Shown: one piece after another, positions 8,388 through 18,000 of the stretch
How positions within the stretch are numbered: position 1 is the stretch's first letter
How the letters are laid out: each line of letters begins with the position of its first letter
Source of the DNA: HdN1 sp052035295
Lineage (GTDB): Bacteria > Pseudomonadota > Gammaproteobacteria > Pseudomonadales > Ketobacteraceae
Length of the DNA: 64,000 bases
Assembly (NCBI GenBank): GCA_052035295.1
Contig: JBPOHS010000099.1
Coordinates: 1-64,000, forward strand
Reading direction: 5' to 3'
Notes under the pieces: model-generated
Told to the model about the DNA's origin: nothing
The model's database searches: none
The model's input: the letters and a program-made list of their open reading frames with translations, nothing else
Translations under genes and position numbers: made by a program

Positions 8388-9725
8388 CTATGTATTTCTG
8401 TGGCGCCGGTTGTTGAAATAAGCCAGCACCCATACCAGTCCCGTCAGCGTGAAAACCGGTATGGCAAACCAGACGTTGACCTGAATGGTTCCCACAAACA
8501 GTCCCAATACGCCACCCAGCGTTTGGATCACCACCAGATTGCCGCCGGTGTTGTCGAGTATCATTTTTTCCAGTTCGTCGGTGTCCAGCTTCATGACTTG
8601 ATCGCGGACCAGGCTGCTGACGTTCAGGCGGCTCACAAGGGTTTCAATGCTGGATTTGACCCAGGCCTGCCCCTCGCTGGAATTCATGTACTGCAGCAGC
8701 TTGTCTTTTGATGCGTTTAGCGTTGTCTGCAGATAACGGTCAATGTCCTGCCAGTGTGTTTCGTCGGCGAGATAGGTTTGCAGCGCGTCTATCCAGCGCG
8801 GCAGCAGGGTCTCGCGGGCATAACGACTGCTCTGCTCTACCCATCCTTCAATTTTGCTCTCCAGCAGTTGCTGTGTTTCTGGCGCATCCAGTTTGCTTTG
8901 CAGGTTTTCCATCAGGATGTCGGCAATGCCCAGAAACTGGATTTCGGTCGCCTCGTCACTGACAAAGTTTTCGAGCAGTTCAAGAAACGTTGTTTCATTG
9001 ATGGACGCCATCTGTTTCAGCTGTTTGCCAAGCCGCCCCATGGTGTTGCTGCGGGCAAGATAGGTGTTGATCGCTTCGTCCAGCTGTTCTGCCAGTTGGG
9101 GCAGGGTTTCCATGAGGCCTTTCCGCAGTTGCGTCGCAGCTTTGCGGCGATTGTTTGCATCTCGCAGATAGCCTGAAAGTTTCTGCCGCATATCGGGCCA
9201 ATGGTCGGCAATAAGCGAAGGGTTAAGCGCCATGGCCTTCAGCTTTGCTTCCGAGAAGTCGAAGACCGATCGCATCAGCGATGGCCCGTGCTCCTGTAGC
9301 AAGGCAATGACACGCGCGTTAATGCGCTGGCGAATAACGGGATCCTGCAGTTGCGCGTCCAGCCACTTTTCGAAATTCTCTGTGCCCTTGGCGATGAGTT
9401 GATGCTCATTGATGTAGCCGATGATGATGTCGGGCGAGAGCAACTGCGTTTGTATGCTTTCCCCCAGTTGTGCAGCAATCAGTGGTTTGTTTTTGGGTAC
9501 CAGGCCCTCCCAGCCGAGCACGCTGCCTTGTTTAGGTTGAAACAGCATTTTCAGTGCCAGCAGGTTGGTGAAATAACCCACTACTCCCGCCATGGACAAA
9601 ATGGTGGCGCCGTTGAGCCATTCGTTTTCGGTGCCAAAAATGAACTGCAATGCCATCAATACCCCGGAAACGACGACCAGCGCATTACGAAACCACGCGT
9701 CGATTTTGTTGACATCCCACTGCAT
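8388..9725 (-). CDS. DUF445 family membrane protein (YjiN-like)
   Basis: A 445-residue protein with two hydrophobic segments near the N-terminus (residues about 13-30 and 40-60), a long helical soluble body rich in Leu/Gln, and a C-terminal pair of hydrophobic segments. The GYFTNLLALKMLFQPK motif just after the second segment is diagnostic of DUF445. Family length (about 400-430) fits. The function is unknown; members are thought to be membrane-stabilising or envelope proteins. Its stop lies 8 nt from the stop of the sigma-54 activator gene (convergent). Confidence 0.88.
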   Translation of the reverse strand: MQWDVNKIDAWFRNALVVVSGVLMALQFIFGTENEWLNGATILSMAGVVGYFTNLLALKMLFQPKQGSVLGWEGLVPKNKPLIAAQLGESIQTQLLSPDIIIGYINEHQLIAKGTENFEKWLDAQLQDPVIRQRINARVIALLQEHGPSLMRSVFDFSEAKLKAMALNPSLIADHWPDMRQKLSGYLRDANNRRKAATQLRKGLMETLPQLAEQLDEAINTYLARSNTMGRLGKQLKQMASINETTFLELLENFVSDEATEIQFLGIADILMENLQSKLDAPETQQLLESKIEGWVEQSSRYARETLLPRWIDALQTYLADETHWQDIDRYLQTTLNASKDKLLQYMNSSEGQAWVKSSIETLVSRLNVSSLVRDQVMKLDTDELEKMILDNTGGNLVVIQTLGGVLGLFVGTIQVNVWFAIPVFTLTGLVWVLAYFNNRRHRNT

Positions 9726-9775
9726 GCTTGTGTCCTTTGCGATAAAACCGTGAATGAAAGTCTGTATGTCTTATA

Positions 9776-10336
9776 TCAGGGTTTGGAAACAAAAGGATTG
9801 CCCTTGATGTAGAAACGTAACAGACGCTTGGCCCAGTGTCCGGCATAGTCAACGCCAATACGTGGTCGTTTGACGATGGTGAACTTCTCGGTTTGGTTGG
9901 GCGGTGCAATAAACAGGTGTGTGCTCAATAGATCCTGCCCGGAGAGCGATCGATCAATCCCCATGGCTTTGCACAACAAACCGGGACCGCTGGTTTTTCC
10001 CTCTATGTTCAGCTCTGGTTCGAGTGCGCGTATCAAGACAGCCGTTGCAGTTCCCTCTGGCTCGGTGACGGCATTGATGCAGTGATACATGCCGTAAATC
10101 AGATAAATATAGGCGTGGCCGGGTGGCCCGAACATTGGCCGTGTGCGATCGGTCAAGCCGCGAGAGGAGTGTGCGGCCAGGTCTTTGAGGCCGAGATAGG
10201 CTTCGGTTTCAACGATCTTGCCCACGCGCATAACGCCGTCTTTAACGTACACAAGGCGGCAACCAAGCAGTTCGCGGGCCACAGTGATCGTATCCCGGTC
10301 ATAGAATGTTCGGGGTAAGGGCGTGAGTGTCAACAT
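9776..10336 (-). CDS. DNA-3-methyladenine glycosylase (Mpg/AAG family)
   Basis: A 186-residue methylpurine-DNA glycosylase. It removes alkylated purines such as 3-methyladenine to begin base excision repair. Family signatures: ARELLGCRLVY near residue 20, the catalytic Glu region VETEAYLG, HSSRGLTDRTRPMFGPPG, YIYLIYGMYHC and the GPGLLCKAMGI loop. Length is slightly short of the usual 190-210 but both ends look complete. It is followed after about 50 nt by the DUF445 gene in the same direction. Confidence 0.93.
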   Translation of the reverse strand: MLTLTPLPRTFYDRDTITVARELLGCRLVYVKDGVMRVGKIVETEAYLGLKDLAAHSSRGLTDRTRPMFGPPGHAYIYLIYGMYHCINAVTEPEGTATAVLIRALEPELNIEGKTSGPGLLCKAMGIDRSLSGQDLLSTHLFIAPPNQTEKFTIVKRPRIGVDYAGHWAKRLLRFYIKGNPFVSKP

Positions 10337-10369
10337 GGCTACAGATCGTCGCCGGGGTGCGTGGCGATT

Positions 10370-10906
10370 TTATTTGCCAGGCAGGGGAGGGAAGCGCGCG
10401 ATAATCTGGCTCACCGCTTCGCGCAGCAGGCGCTCCCGCTTGGCAGGTTCTGTGTGCTCGCTCCAGGGGCGGGTCACTTGCCCCCGCCAGACTACGTGGG
10501 TGGTTTTGGGGTTGATGAATTGAACGTAGATTACCGCCTGGGTGTATTGGTTGACGTGCACAACGGTTTCGCCACCGATGAAAAACGGGTTGCTGAAGCC
10601 GGCGCCCATTTCCATGGTGTTCAGATCGCGTACTTCGCGGAGTTCAATGCCACTTTGAACCCAAAGTTCGGCCTCGGTGGGCGCTACAGGCTGCATGGGT
10701 TTCATGGCCAACGCTTGATCGACGGCGGTGCGGATGCGCTGCTGATCCAGGGACGCAAACGGGTCGCTGCCCTTTTGTGGCGGGGCCCAGGCGTAGCTCC
10801 CGGCGCCGACCAGCATGGTGGCGGGATCATAGTCGGTGGCGACATTGTTGATGGTGCAGGCAGCCAGCCAGGCGGTAACTACGAGGGTAAATAGGGTTCT
10901 GATCAT
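10370..10906 (-). CDS. DUF4136-like lipoprotein
   Basis: A 178-residue predicted lipoprotein. The N-terminus is a signal peptide with the lipobox WLAAC (Cys 16), pointing to an envelope lipoprotein. The mature part has the DUF4136 pattern: a YDPATMLVGAGSYAW start, a central segment of alternating hydrophobics, and a C-terminal helix ending IIARFPPLPGK. No function is known for the family. The start MIRTLFTL is chosen because it begins the signal peptide; the frame extends 44 codons upstream without sense. It ends 33 nt before the glycosylase start and may be cotranscribed with it. Confidence 0.8.
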   Translation of the reverse strand: MIRTLFTLVVTAWLAACTINNVATDYDPATMLVGAGSYAWAPPQKGSDPFASLDQQRIRTAVDQALAMKPMQPVAPTEAELWVQSGIELREVRDLNTMEMGAGFSNPFFIGGETVVHVNQYTQAVIYVQFINPKTTHVVWRGQVTRPWSEHTEPAKRERLLREAVSQIIARFPPLPGK

Positions 10907-10965
10907 GGGGCACCTGTTGCTGTTGGCCCGGCAGCGGCCACTTGGCAGGGCGGGCCGGGAAAAAG

Positions 10966-10996
10966 TTGCCAAAACAGGGGGATACTCTGATACAAT
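10966..10996 (+). promoter_or_regulatory. Candidate promoter of tRNA-Arg
   Basis: TTGCCA at 10966-10971 and TACAAT at 10991-10996 form a sigma-70-like pair with a long 19-bp spacer, 44 nt before the tRNA. The -10 element is good; the spacer is at the edge of what is used. Confidence 0.45.
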
Positions 10997-11039
10997 CCTT
11001 AGCCCTCGTGCAAGTACCAATCTTGCCCGTGTCACCAAA

Positions 11040-11116
11040 GCGCCCGTAGCTCAGCTGGATAGAGCGTTGCCCTCCGAAGGCAAAGGTCGGACGTTCGAAT
11101 CGTCTCGGGCGCGCCA
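11040..11116 (+). tRNA. tRNA-Arg (anticodon CCG)
   Basis: A complete 77-nt cloverleaf. The acceptor stem GCGCCCG pairs with CGGGCGC, followed by discriminator G and encoded CCA. The D stem is GCTC/GAGC; the anticodon stem TTGCC/GGCAA encloses CTCCGAA, giving anticodon CCG; the T arm is GGACG-TTCGAAT-CGTCT with one G-T pair. It reads CGG codons. It is the attachment site of the island that begins in its 3' half: the present 3' half was probably supplied by the element, since the displaced half at 60963-61010 differs at seven positions. Confidence 0.97.
11069..11116 (+). repeat. attL: tRNA-Arg 3' half at left island end
   Basis: Positions 11069-11116 match 60963-61010 at 41 of 48 bases. The first 18 bases, covering the anticodon arm, are identical, and so is the last stretch through CCA. 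The seven differences lie in the variable region and T stem and keep base pairing. This is the usual footprint of a tyrosine integrase recombining in a tRNA anticodon region. Confidence 0.9.
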
Positions 11117-11161
11117 TATAAATCAAGTAGTTAGCTACTTTGCGACTCCCCTCGTTTTATC

Positions 11162-11182
11162 AATCGGGCCAAAATCGGGCCA
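11162..11182 (+). repeat. Arm-type integrase site, left
   Basis: Two directly repeated AATCGGG units 11 bp apart. The 21-bp block recurs with one mismatch, in the same orientation, at 60837-60857 near the other end. Placement just inside both att sites fits arm-type binding sites for the integrase. Confidence 0.6.
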
Positions 11183-11312
11183 CTGCCCCCCGCCTTCTGT
11201 AATTAGCACCTTTCCGGTGGTATTTGCGTAATGGGGTTTCATGCAGGGTTCTGTATCTTTCAGTTGTGCGCGCGCCAATCAACCTTTGTGTTTGGCAACT
11301 GGGACATACAGT

Positions 11313-12293
11313 ATGGCTACTATCATTCAAACCTCGGACGGCACCTATCGTGTCCGCATTCGCAGACAGGGCTACCCGCCCATTTCTCGCAACTTTACGA
11401 AAAAGGCGCTCGCGCAGCGTTGGGCGACGCAGACTGAGTTCGAAATAGATCGAGGTACTTTCAACTGGGAGGGAGAAGCGCAAAATATTGCTGTCAGCGA
11501 ACTAATCGACCGGTACCTTGCAGAAATAGCCCCAACAAAAAAGTCCTTTGCAGACATTAAATCCCGATGCCTTTTGCTACGGGAAAATTTTGGGGATTAT
11601 TCTATTTTATCGCTTACACCCGCAGTCATAAAAGCCTACCGTGACAGGAGGCTTTTGATTCGGCATCCGGATTCGGTACGAAAGGAAATTTTGCTCCTTG
11701 GAAGGATTCTTACTGCTGCTGAGCGGGAGTGGGATTTTGTCTTTCCGAAAACGAACCCAGTTAAGCGGCTTGCCATACCGCGCAAGGGTAGAGGCCGTGA
11801 TCGTCGCCTTCTGCCCGGCGAAGAGCGGATTCTCATTGAAGAGGCTCAACGCTATGGAGGATTTATAGCGGACGTTATCCAGTTCGCCATCGAAACCGGC
11901 ATGCGTCGTGGCGAGATCGTTAGGTTGCAATGGCGAGATGTGGATATTAACAGGCGCGTGGCCACCTTGCGCGATACAAAAAACTCCTTCGATAGGGACG
12001 TGCCGCTGTCCAGTCAGGCCATGGACATTCTTGAGCGGCAAAAAAAAGATCGATCAGGCAGAGTGTTTTCGATCTGTGCGGATTCTATCACGACTGCGTT
12101 CACTCGAATTACTGATAGAGCTGGGTTGCACGACCTTAGATTCCATGATTTGCGCCATGAAGCTGCGAGTAGGTTTTTTGAGCGGGGATTTTCCGTTATG
12201 GAGGTTTCATCGATTACCGGCCATAGAGATTTGGCGTCTTTGAAAAGATATACCCATCTTCGAGCAGAGGATCTGGCGAAAAAGCTGGCATGA
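11313..12293 (+). CDS. Tyrosine recombinase (site-specific integrase)
   Basis: A 326-residue phage-type integrase. It has an N-terminal arm-binding-like segment (residues 1-50, starting with the TDGTYRVRIRRQGYP beta strands), a SAM-like core-binding domain (about 60-150) and a catalytic domain with all key residues: Arg in TGMRRGEI near residue 196, Lys in DTKNSFDRDVP, His-x-x-Arg in HDLRHEA near residue 278, His in TGHRDL, and the nucleophile Tyr in KRYTHL near residue 312. It cuts and joins DNA at att sites for integration and excision. It begins about 200 nt inside attL. The start MATIIQTSDG is chosen as the conserved N-terminus; 24 codons upstream look non-coding. A strong terminator follows. 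Confidence 0.95.
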   Translation: MATIIQTSDGTYRVRIRRQGYPPISRNFTKKALAQRWATQTEFEIDRGTFNWEGEAQNIAVSELIDRYLAEIAPTKKSFADIKSRCLLLRENFGDYSILSLTPAVIKAYRDRRLLIRHPDSVRKEILLLGRILTAAEREWDFVFPKTNPVKRLAIPRKGRGRDRRLLPGEERILIEEAQRYGGFIADVIQFAIETGMRRGEIVRLQWRDVDINRRVATLRDTKNSFDRDVPLSSQAMDILERQKKDRSGRVFSICADSITTAFTRITDRAGLHDLRFHDLRHEAASRFFERGFSVMEVSSITGHRDLASLKRYTHLRAEDLAKKLA

Positions 12294-12302
12294 AAATAAA
12301 GT

Positions 12303-12334
12303 GGGGGCCACAAAATACGGCCCCCAACTTTTTT
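12303..12334 (+). terminator. Rho-independent terminator after integrase
   Basis: The stem GGGGGCC (12303-12309) pairs with GGCCCCC (12319-12325) across a 9-nt loop, followed by T6 at 12329-12334. It ends integrase transcription; the stem could also act for the convergent gene on the other strand, but its T tract is weaker. Confidence 0.9.
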
Positions 12335-12875
12335 ACTTGTAGAAAACGCTTGATTTTAGGGATCTCAGGGCCTTTTTTATTAGGCGGCCGGTATCCCTCA
12401 ATGTGACGTAGTGTTCCTCTGTGTACGCCGCTAGATCGTACTCCATTTCTGATGCAGAAAACCGCTTCAATTTGCTGCCATACGTACCCCGGGTTAGTCT
12501 CATGCCTATTCGGTGGACGCCTCCAGTTCCTGTTGGGCGCCGATAGGAAAATCGATAGCTGTTCGTGCCCCCTTCCCGGGAGACAAAACTATGCAAGTAT
12601 CCGTATTTTCGTCCCATCGATGGCAGTGTGCGTTTGGCGTCATGGTAATCACTGCATCGAATTTTTCCCTCCAAATATGCCAGATCGTAGGCAAATTCCA
12701 GCGACTTGACGCAGTCAATAACCTGAGATTTCAGTTTTCGGCGAACCTCATCAGCAGATAGCGTAATGGGCTCGCTGTAGGGAGCGCTAATAATTTTTTT
12801 TACTAATTCGTGTGATATTTCGATCATTTTTCCGTTTCCCAGAACTGGTCTGAAATCCTGTTCATTTTTATCCAT
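12333..12875 (-). CDS. Island protein of unknown function
   Basis: A 180-residue soluble, basic protein that I do not recognise. The start is well supported by GGAGG eight nt upstream. The middle (about residues 85-135) is rich in Arg, Gly and Ser with the pattern SYRFSYRRPTGTGGVHRIGM, and the last 40 residues look helical; no known catalytic motif is visible. It overlaps the AlpA-like gene by 52 nt in another frame and is transcribed after it, so the two form one transcription unit convergent with the integrase. In integrative elements such genes often serve replication or excision, but nothing here proves that. Confidence 0.65.
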   Translation of the reverse strand: MDKNEQDFRPVLGNGKMIEISHELVKKIISAPYSEPITLSADEVRRKLKSQVIDCVKSLEFAYDLAYLEGKIRCSDYHDAKRTLPSMGRKYGYLHSFVSREGGTNSYRFSYRRPTGTGGVHRIGMRLTRGTYGSKLKRFSASEMEYDLAAYTEEHYVTLRDTGRLIKKALRSLKSSVFYK

Positions 12876-13021
12876 TCGTGTACCTCCGAATCCAAAAAAA
12901 GCGTCTTTTTCCCAACCTTGTATCGAGCGGGCATAGGGGCGCCGCTGGAAATTCGGTTTTGAATCGTTTTTGGTGATATTCGCAAAATAGCTGACAGCTC
13001 GTCAGTCGTTATCCATCGCAC
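12824..13021 (-). CDS. AlpA/excisionase-like helix-turn-helix regulator
   Basis: A 65-residue MerR-like DNA-binding protein. The motif WITTDELSAILRISPKTIQNRI is the winged helix-turn-helix of AlpA/Xis-type proteins, and the rest (ARYKVGKKTLFLDSEVHEWI) is the standard wing and closing helix. Such proteins direct excision or activate the integrase. The start is taken as GTG 13021 because AGGGG lies 8 nt upstream; a GTG at 13051 would add 10 residues. It is first in a two-gene unit, divergent from the lipoprotein gene, with a 21-nt palindrome in the shared upstream region. Confidence 0.8.
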   Translation of the reverse strand: MRWITTDELSAILRISPKTIQNRISSGAPMPARYKVGKKTLFLDSEVHEWIKMNRISDQFWETEK

Positions 13022-13089
13022 ATGTGCTACCCCTAGAATTGGTTTGTACACAGATTATGCGGCACAAATTCGTAAAGGGCGCTCTGCGG

Positions 13090-13110
13090 ATAGCACCGTA
13101 ACGGTGCTAT
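13090..13110. promoter_or_regulatory. Palindromic operator candidate
   Basis: ATAGCACCGT and its exact reverse complement are separated by one base. The site lies 69 nt upstream of the AlpA-like start and 145 nt before the divergent lipoprotein gene. Symmetry and location fit an operator for the AlpA-like or another island regulator; TTTT after the second arm also allows a weak terminator. Confidence 0.5.
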
Positions 13111-13254
13111 TTTCCGTGAATGAGATATGTCTGAGGATTGTTGGGCTTGCATTCTAAAAAACGGTGATAGAGTCCTGTAGAAATGCCAGTCGATCTCAGC
13201 TTTTTCAAGCAAACGGCAGTTCTCAAAAATCACCGGAATAAAATCGGAGCATAT

Positions 13255-14100
13255 ATGTATAAAAATTGCGCGCTACTCTTGGCATCAATTTTGGCAACGA
13301 GCTGCGCAACAGCACCAATATCAATAGACCCATCTGCGTCTTATGCGATGAATGTCGCCACCGCCGCCGGAATCAGCGCAAAACTGGAGGACCGGGATGT
13401 ACCTATAGATACCATAACCTCCATCACCGACTCCGGTGGATATGGCGTTGCGATGGCTGCGTCAGGGTACGCTGCTCCGATCCATGGAATATCCTCTGCC
13501 AGCATGGCAGGGCTAAATCTTGCGGCGTGGCTGTTAGCGCCGCAGGCAAAATCTGCGAGAAATTCAATGATTGCTTGGATGCCAGCAGATGACGTCAAGC
13601 GGGGGACCCCTGCGGATGCTCTGGCAGATATGTTGTTGGACGCAGCAGCAAAGGCTGCAGAAGATTTGGGTTACACCCCAGTCAGAGAGATTGGCCACAA
13701 CGGGACAGACAAGTCGGGGGTGGCAGTGTATCTGAGGGATGGAGATTCCACGGCTTGTAAGAACGTTGGGAAAGTCTCAAATTGCTGGGTGGTCTTTGGT
13801 GTGCGAGATCCGGTTCGAGAAAATGCAGCACCACCGATTGTAAATGAAAATTCGGCAGTATGGTTTTTCGATCCCGGCGCAAATGTCTATAGTTTTTTCA
13901 AATTTCCAAAAGAAAATGCAGGGCTGAATGAGCTGGAGGTATTAGTAAACGTAAGCAAGCATATGCCGAATTGGTTCTATTTCTATGTTGCGCCGAATAA
14001 AATCAAAGTGGGTAAAGACAAACCGCTAAAAATACCGATGATAGTAAATCAAGGTCAGGTGCATCTCTTTTTAAAGGGTGCCAAGGGAAAGGTATCTTGA
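13255..14100 (+). CDS. Predicted lipoprotein, unknown function
   Basis: A 281-residue protein with a signal peptide and lipobox LATSC (Cys 18), so a probable lipid-anchored envelope protein. The mature part contains a Gly/Ala-rich stretch (about 60-100) that might insert in membrane, then a mixed alpha/beta body with three Cys, and a C-terminal region of beta-strand character (WFYFYVAPNKIKVG). I do not recognise the family. CGGAGC upstream supports the start; longer readings from 13183 add a non-signal segment. It lies between the integration genes and BREX, followed by a small glycine-rich protein gene about 125 nt downstream. Confidence 0.7.
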   Translation: MYKNCALLLASILATSCATAPISIDPSASYAMNVATAAGISAKLEDRDVPIDTITSITDSGGYGVAMAASGYAAPIHGISSASMAGLNLAAWLLAPQAKSARNSMIAWMPADDVKRGTPADALADMLLDAAAKAAEDLGYTPVREIGHNGTDKSGVAVYLRDGDSTACKNVGKVSNCWVVFGVRDPVRENAAPPIVNENSAVWFFDPGANVYSFFKFPKENAGLNELEVLVNVSKHMPNWFYFYVAPNKIKVGKDKPLKIPMIVNQGQVHLFLKGAKGKVS

Positions 14101-14225
14101 TCTAATGTTGGTTGTCGTTCCCACTCGGTTGAGCGGGTGGAGGGGTTAAGGAAAAACAGTGTGAAAAGACAGGTCATTTGTATAGAAGTTGAAGAAAATA
14201 CATTCAACCAATGCGGAGACAGAAA

Positions 14226-14525
14226 ATGAAACTATTTTCATGGCTGATGGGAAACCGCGCCGGAGTCAATACCAGTCAAGATATCCTTGGTGCTGCCCCG
14301 AGCATTCAAGACAAATCGCCAGGATCAGATGACCATATGCCCCTAACAGTGATCAATCCTGCATCCGGGCTTCCCATGACGGACGGAATAGGGGGCGTTG
14401 ACATTGCTGGAAACGTATATGGAGTTAACAATGCTGCAATTGATTTGGGCGGTGATATCTCGACGATGGGACATTCCAGTAGTTTTGACATGGGGGGAGG
14501 TGGCTTCGGTTCGTCCGGTTTTTGA
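14226..14525 (+). CDS. Small Gly-rich protein with INPASGLPM motif
   Basis: A 99-residue protein. It has a short hydrophobic start (MKLFSWLMGN), a polar Asp/Ser linker, then INPASGLPMTDGIGGVDIAGN and a Gly/Ser-rich tail ending GGGGFGSSGF. The INPA-GLPM-GGVD-GN pattern occurs in small orphan proteins of many proteobacteria; I know of no function. GCGGAG sits 9 nt upstream of the ATG. The disordered, glycine-rich end suggests a self-associating or envelope-linked peptide. It may be cotranscribed with the preceding lipoprotein gene. Confidence 0.65.
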   Translation: MKLFSWLMGNRAGVNTSQDILGAAPSIQDKSPGSDDHMPLTVINPASGLPMTDGIGGVDIAGNVYGVNNAAIDLGGDISTMGHSSSFDMGGGGFGSSGF

Positions 14526-14528
14526 CGG

Positions 14529-14942
14529 GCGGCCGTGGCAGGTCCGTGACCACTTCACCATGCCGACTTAATTAAAGTCCGTGCTTCCCCCTCTCTGTCG
14601 TCGCACCAACGAGGTAAAGCCAAGGATGGCGCAGACCTACCAACCAGATTCTTTTACTGTCCTATTGTTCTGGGACGGATATAAATTGGTGAGGGTAGCG
14701 GTCAGCCTTAGCGTCCTTGGAATCCTTTCCTGAATTTCGATGATCCCTTAGCTACATCCTAAGGGCCAGCGTTCTTGGTTTCCGCCCCCCATTGGTCAAA
14801 ACCTAATCTGGCTAGGTCGACTGCTTTGTGACCAGTTATACTTGTCAGTTTCTAACCGCTTGAAGGCCCAACCTAATTGCTCTAATTTGTGCCACCATGC
14901 ACTGATTTGTAACTCACCCGAGCAATATCCCCGGGGTAAGCC
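14529..14942. other. Intergenic region before BREX
   Basis: About 410 bp without a recognisable gene. It probably contains the BREX promoter. A short TCCCCGGGGA palindrome lies at about 14927-14936, just before the truncated helix-turn-helix frame. No clear sigma-70 pair or terminator was found. Confidence 0.5.
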
Positions 14943-15044
14943 ATGGAGCGCGAAATTTTGACCATTAGAGAGATGGCCGATTACCTACAGGTCAACGAGC
15001 GTACCCTCTACAGGCTTGCCAACAAGGATGCTGCCACCCCATGA
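14943..15044 (+). pseudogene. Truncated HTH_17/excisionase-type domain
   Basis: A 33-residue frame, MEREILTIREMADYLQVNER then TLYRLANKD. It is the clear first half of an excisionase-family (HTH_17) DNA-binding domain, which normally continues with a wing (PAFKVGNTWRF type) and runs about 60-75 residues. Here it breaks after the recognition helix, then ends in TGA overlapping the ATG of pglW (ATGA). It may be a remnant cut by the insertion of BREX, or a retained leader peptide coupling translation into pglW. Confidence 0.75.
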
Positions 15045-18000
15045 CCATGGATAAACTTTGGAAGCAAATCACTCTGTCCGACTTTGCCTGGGAGCAGGAC
15101 GCCTTGGCGTTTGCCAAAGCGGCACTGCCTGACCACGACCCCTATCGGGCCTGGGCCAATTTTGAGTTCATTACCCGTGAAGGCTTCGTTAACGAGGTCG
15201 ATCTTCTTGTATTGACCCCAAAAGGTCTGTTTTTAGTCGAAATCAAATCCCACCCCGGCGTTATCTCTGGGGATGCCGGCACATGGGTCTGGGAATCCCC
15301 AGAGGGCAAGCGCAAGGCCTTCGATAACCCCATGCTGCTGGCCGACCGCAAAGCTAAGAAGCTCGCGTCATTGCTGCAATCCCAAGACGCCGCCCGCAAG
15401 TCCACCAAGGAACGGGTCCCCTTTATTACCCCAGTTGTGTTCCTCTCTGCTCCCAACGTGGTGGTTAAGCTTGAGGCCAATGTCCGGCAGCGTGTTTGTA
15501 CCCGCCAGAACTTCATTGAAGAAATCACCCACTATGACGAAACCTGGCGCTACAAAAAGATCGATAAGCCCACCGCCAAGATGCTGTCGCAAGCCATGGT
15601 GCAGGCTGGCGTAAAGGAATCCCTACGCACGCGTCGGGTGGGTCAGTTTGAATTGACGGCGTTGCTCGACGAATCGGATCTCTATCAGGAGTGGTTAGGG
15701 CGACACATTGATACAGGCGTTACACGTCGGGTTCGTATCTACTTAACCTATGGCAAGCCTGCCGATGAGGCAAAGCGCCTTGATAAGGCCGCCCATCTTG
15801 AAGCTCAGCTACTCGAGGGCATCGATCACCCGGGCATTCTCAAAACGCTCGAATTTCAGCGCCACGATCATGGCCCCGCGTTGATCTATGAAAACCTCGA
15901 CGGTGCCCAGCGCCTCGACCACTGGCTATTGAAGCAAGGGGAGGGCAAGCGGCTCGACAAGATGACGGCGGTAACCCTATTGCGCACGCTCGCTGAGACC
16001 GTGCGTTATGCCCATCGCCAAAAGCTCTACCATCGTGCCTTATGCCCGCAATCCATTTATATCAAGGATGATGGCGGCAGCTTCAAAATCAAAATCGCCA
16101 ATTGGGCCACCGCACAACGACAATTTGAGTCAGAGTCGCGACATGTGACGGCCTTCAGCAACCTCAACTACATGGTGCAAGAAGAATCCGCCGCCTATAT
16201 GGCGCTCGAATCTCATGCGCTCGCCGAAGCCGACGGTGTGCAGCTTGATGTGTTCTCGTTAGGCGCCATTGCATACCACATATTTACCGGTAAAAAGCCG
16301 GCAGCCAATGAGTTAGAACTGCAAGATAAGTTACGTAACAACGGTTTGCAGGTGACTGACGAACTCAATGGCGCCAGCAAGGCGGTACAGGATTTAGTGC
16401 AATTTGCCACGCATCCCGATTTAGGGGCACGCATTGAATCGATGGATGATTTCCTCCAGTTTCTGGAGGATGTCGAAAACGAACTCACGCGCCCTGATCA
16501 TGAGCTCACGCAAAAGCCGACCGAAGCTAAAAAGGGCGACACCTTTGAGGGCGGTTACAAGGTGCTAAAACGCTTGGGCCGTGGCGCATGCTCGGTTGTT
16601 TTTTTGGTGGAATACCAAGGCCAGCAACGCGTGCTAAAAATGGCCATCGATCCCGAGCACAATCGTCGTATCTACCAAGAGGGCGAAGTACTCAGCCGGT
16701 TGCGCCATCAAGCGATCGTAGCCTACTACAAGACGGTTGATATTTTGGGGCACACCGCCCTGCTGCTCGATTATGCAGTCAAGGGTACGCTTGCACAGCG
16801 AATTCGTCATAATGGTGCTATTCAGCTGGAGCATCTAGAGCGCTTTGGTGATGACCTGTTGGGTGCCCTCGCACACTTGGAGGATAAAGCCATCCTCCAT
16901 CGTGATATTAAGCCAGACAATGTGGGCGTTACTGAGATTGGTAGCCAGCTTCACCTGGTCTTGTTTGATTTTTCATTGGTGAATGTCAGCGCTGACAATA
17001 TCAAAGCCGGCACCCCGGCCTATATGGACCCTTACCTCAAAGCACACGATCGTCGACGGTGGGATGACTACGCCGAACGATTTTCAGCGGCGCTCACCTT
17101 GTATGAAATGGCTGCCGGCTCCTTGCCTGGCTGGGCCAATAATGTGTTGCTACCCGCTGATCTCAATGCCGAGCTGCACATCGATCCCTCGGTGTTCGAC
17201 CCCTCTGTTCGCAGCTACATGAGCAAGTTTTTTGAAAAAGCGATGGCAAGAAAAATCGCTGATCGCTTTTCATCGGCACAAGAGATGTTGCGTGCCTGGC
17301 GACAGCTGTTTTTACAGGCGGCCAAACAATCCAAACACCCGTCGGTTCACGGTGAAGTGCCTACATGCCCAATCGATGAGGCACAAAAAGACACTCAAAT
17401 CGGGTTGCTCGAACTCACCCCAAGCGCGCTCGATGCGCTCAGTCGTCGCAACATCAATACCGTCGCCGATCTGCTGGCACAAAATCGCAGCCATGTGCGT
17501 GCCTGGTCAGGCGTGGGCGTCAAAACCCGTAACGAGCTATCTGAGCTAATTCGTAAATTGCAGGCGAAATGGCCGGCCGAATCAGCGCAAGATGAATCCG
17601 AGCCAGGCGCGCGAGCGACCAGTGTCGATCGTTTGCTCGAACTGGTGTTTCCCAAAACCCCCGATGCCAATCGGGCGCGGTTTCTCAATGAATTTCTGGG
17701 TCGACTCGATGCCGAGGCCCCCAAGGGCGACCACAATGTGCATTGGCCCAGCATTAGCATGATCAGCAGCGAAATTGGCATGGATGTCAGTGAAGCACGC
17801 GTGTTGCAGAGCAAAGTGACTGCCCAGTGGAGCAAACAGCCTGATATTACTGCGCTGCGTAACGATATTGCTGCATGGCTCGCTGAGAATGGTGGGGTGA
17901 TGACCGCCATGGAGCTCGCCGATACCATTCTGTTGCGCCGCGGCTCCGTTGAAGACAGCCCCGTGCGAGAGCGTCGCGCTCAAGCGGTGGTGCGTGCCGC

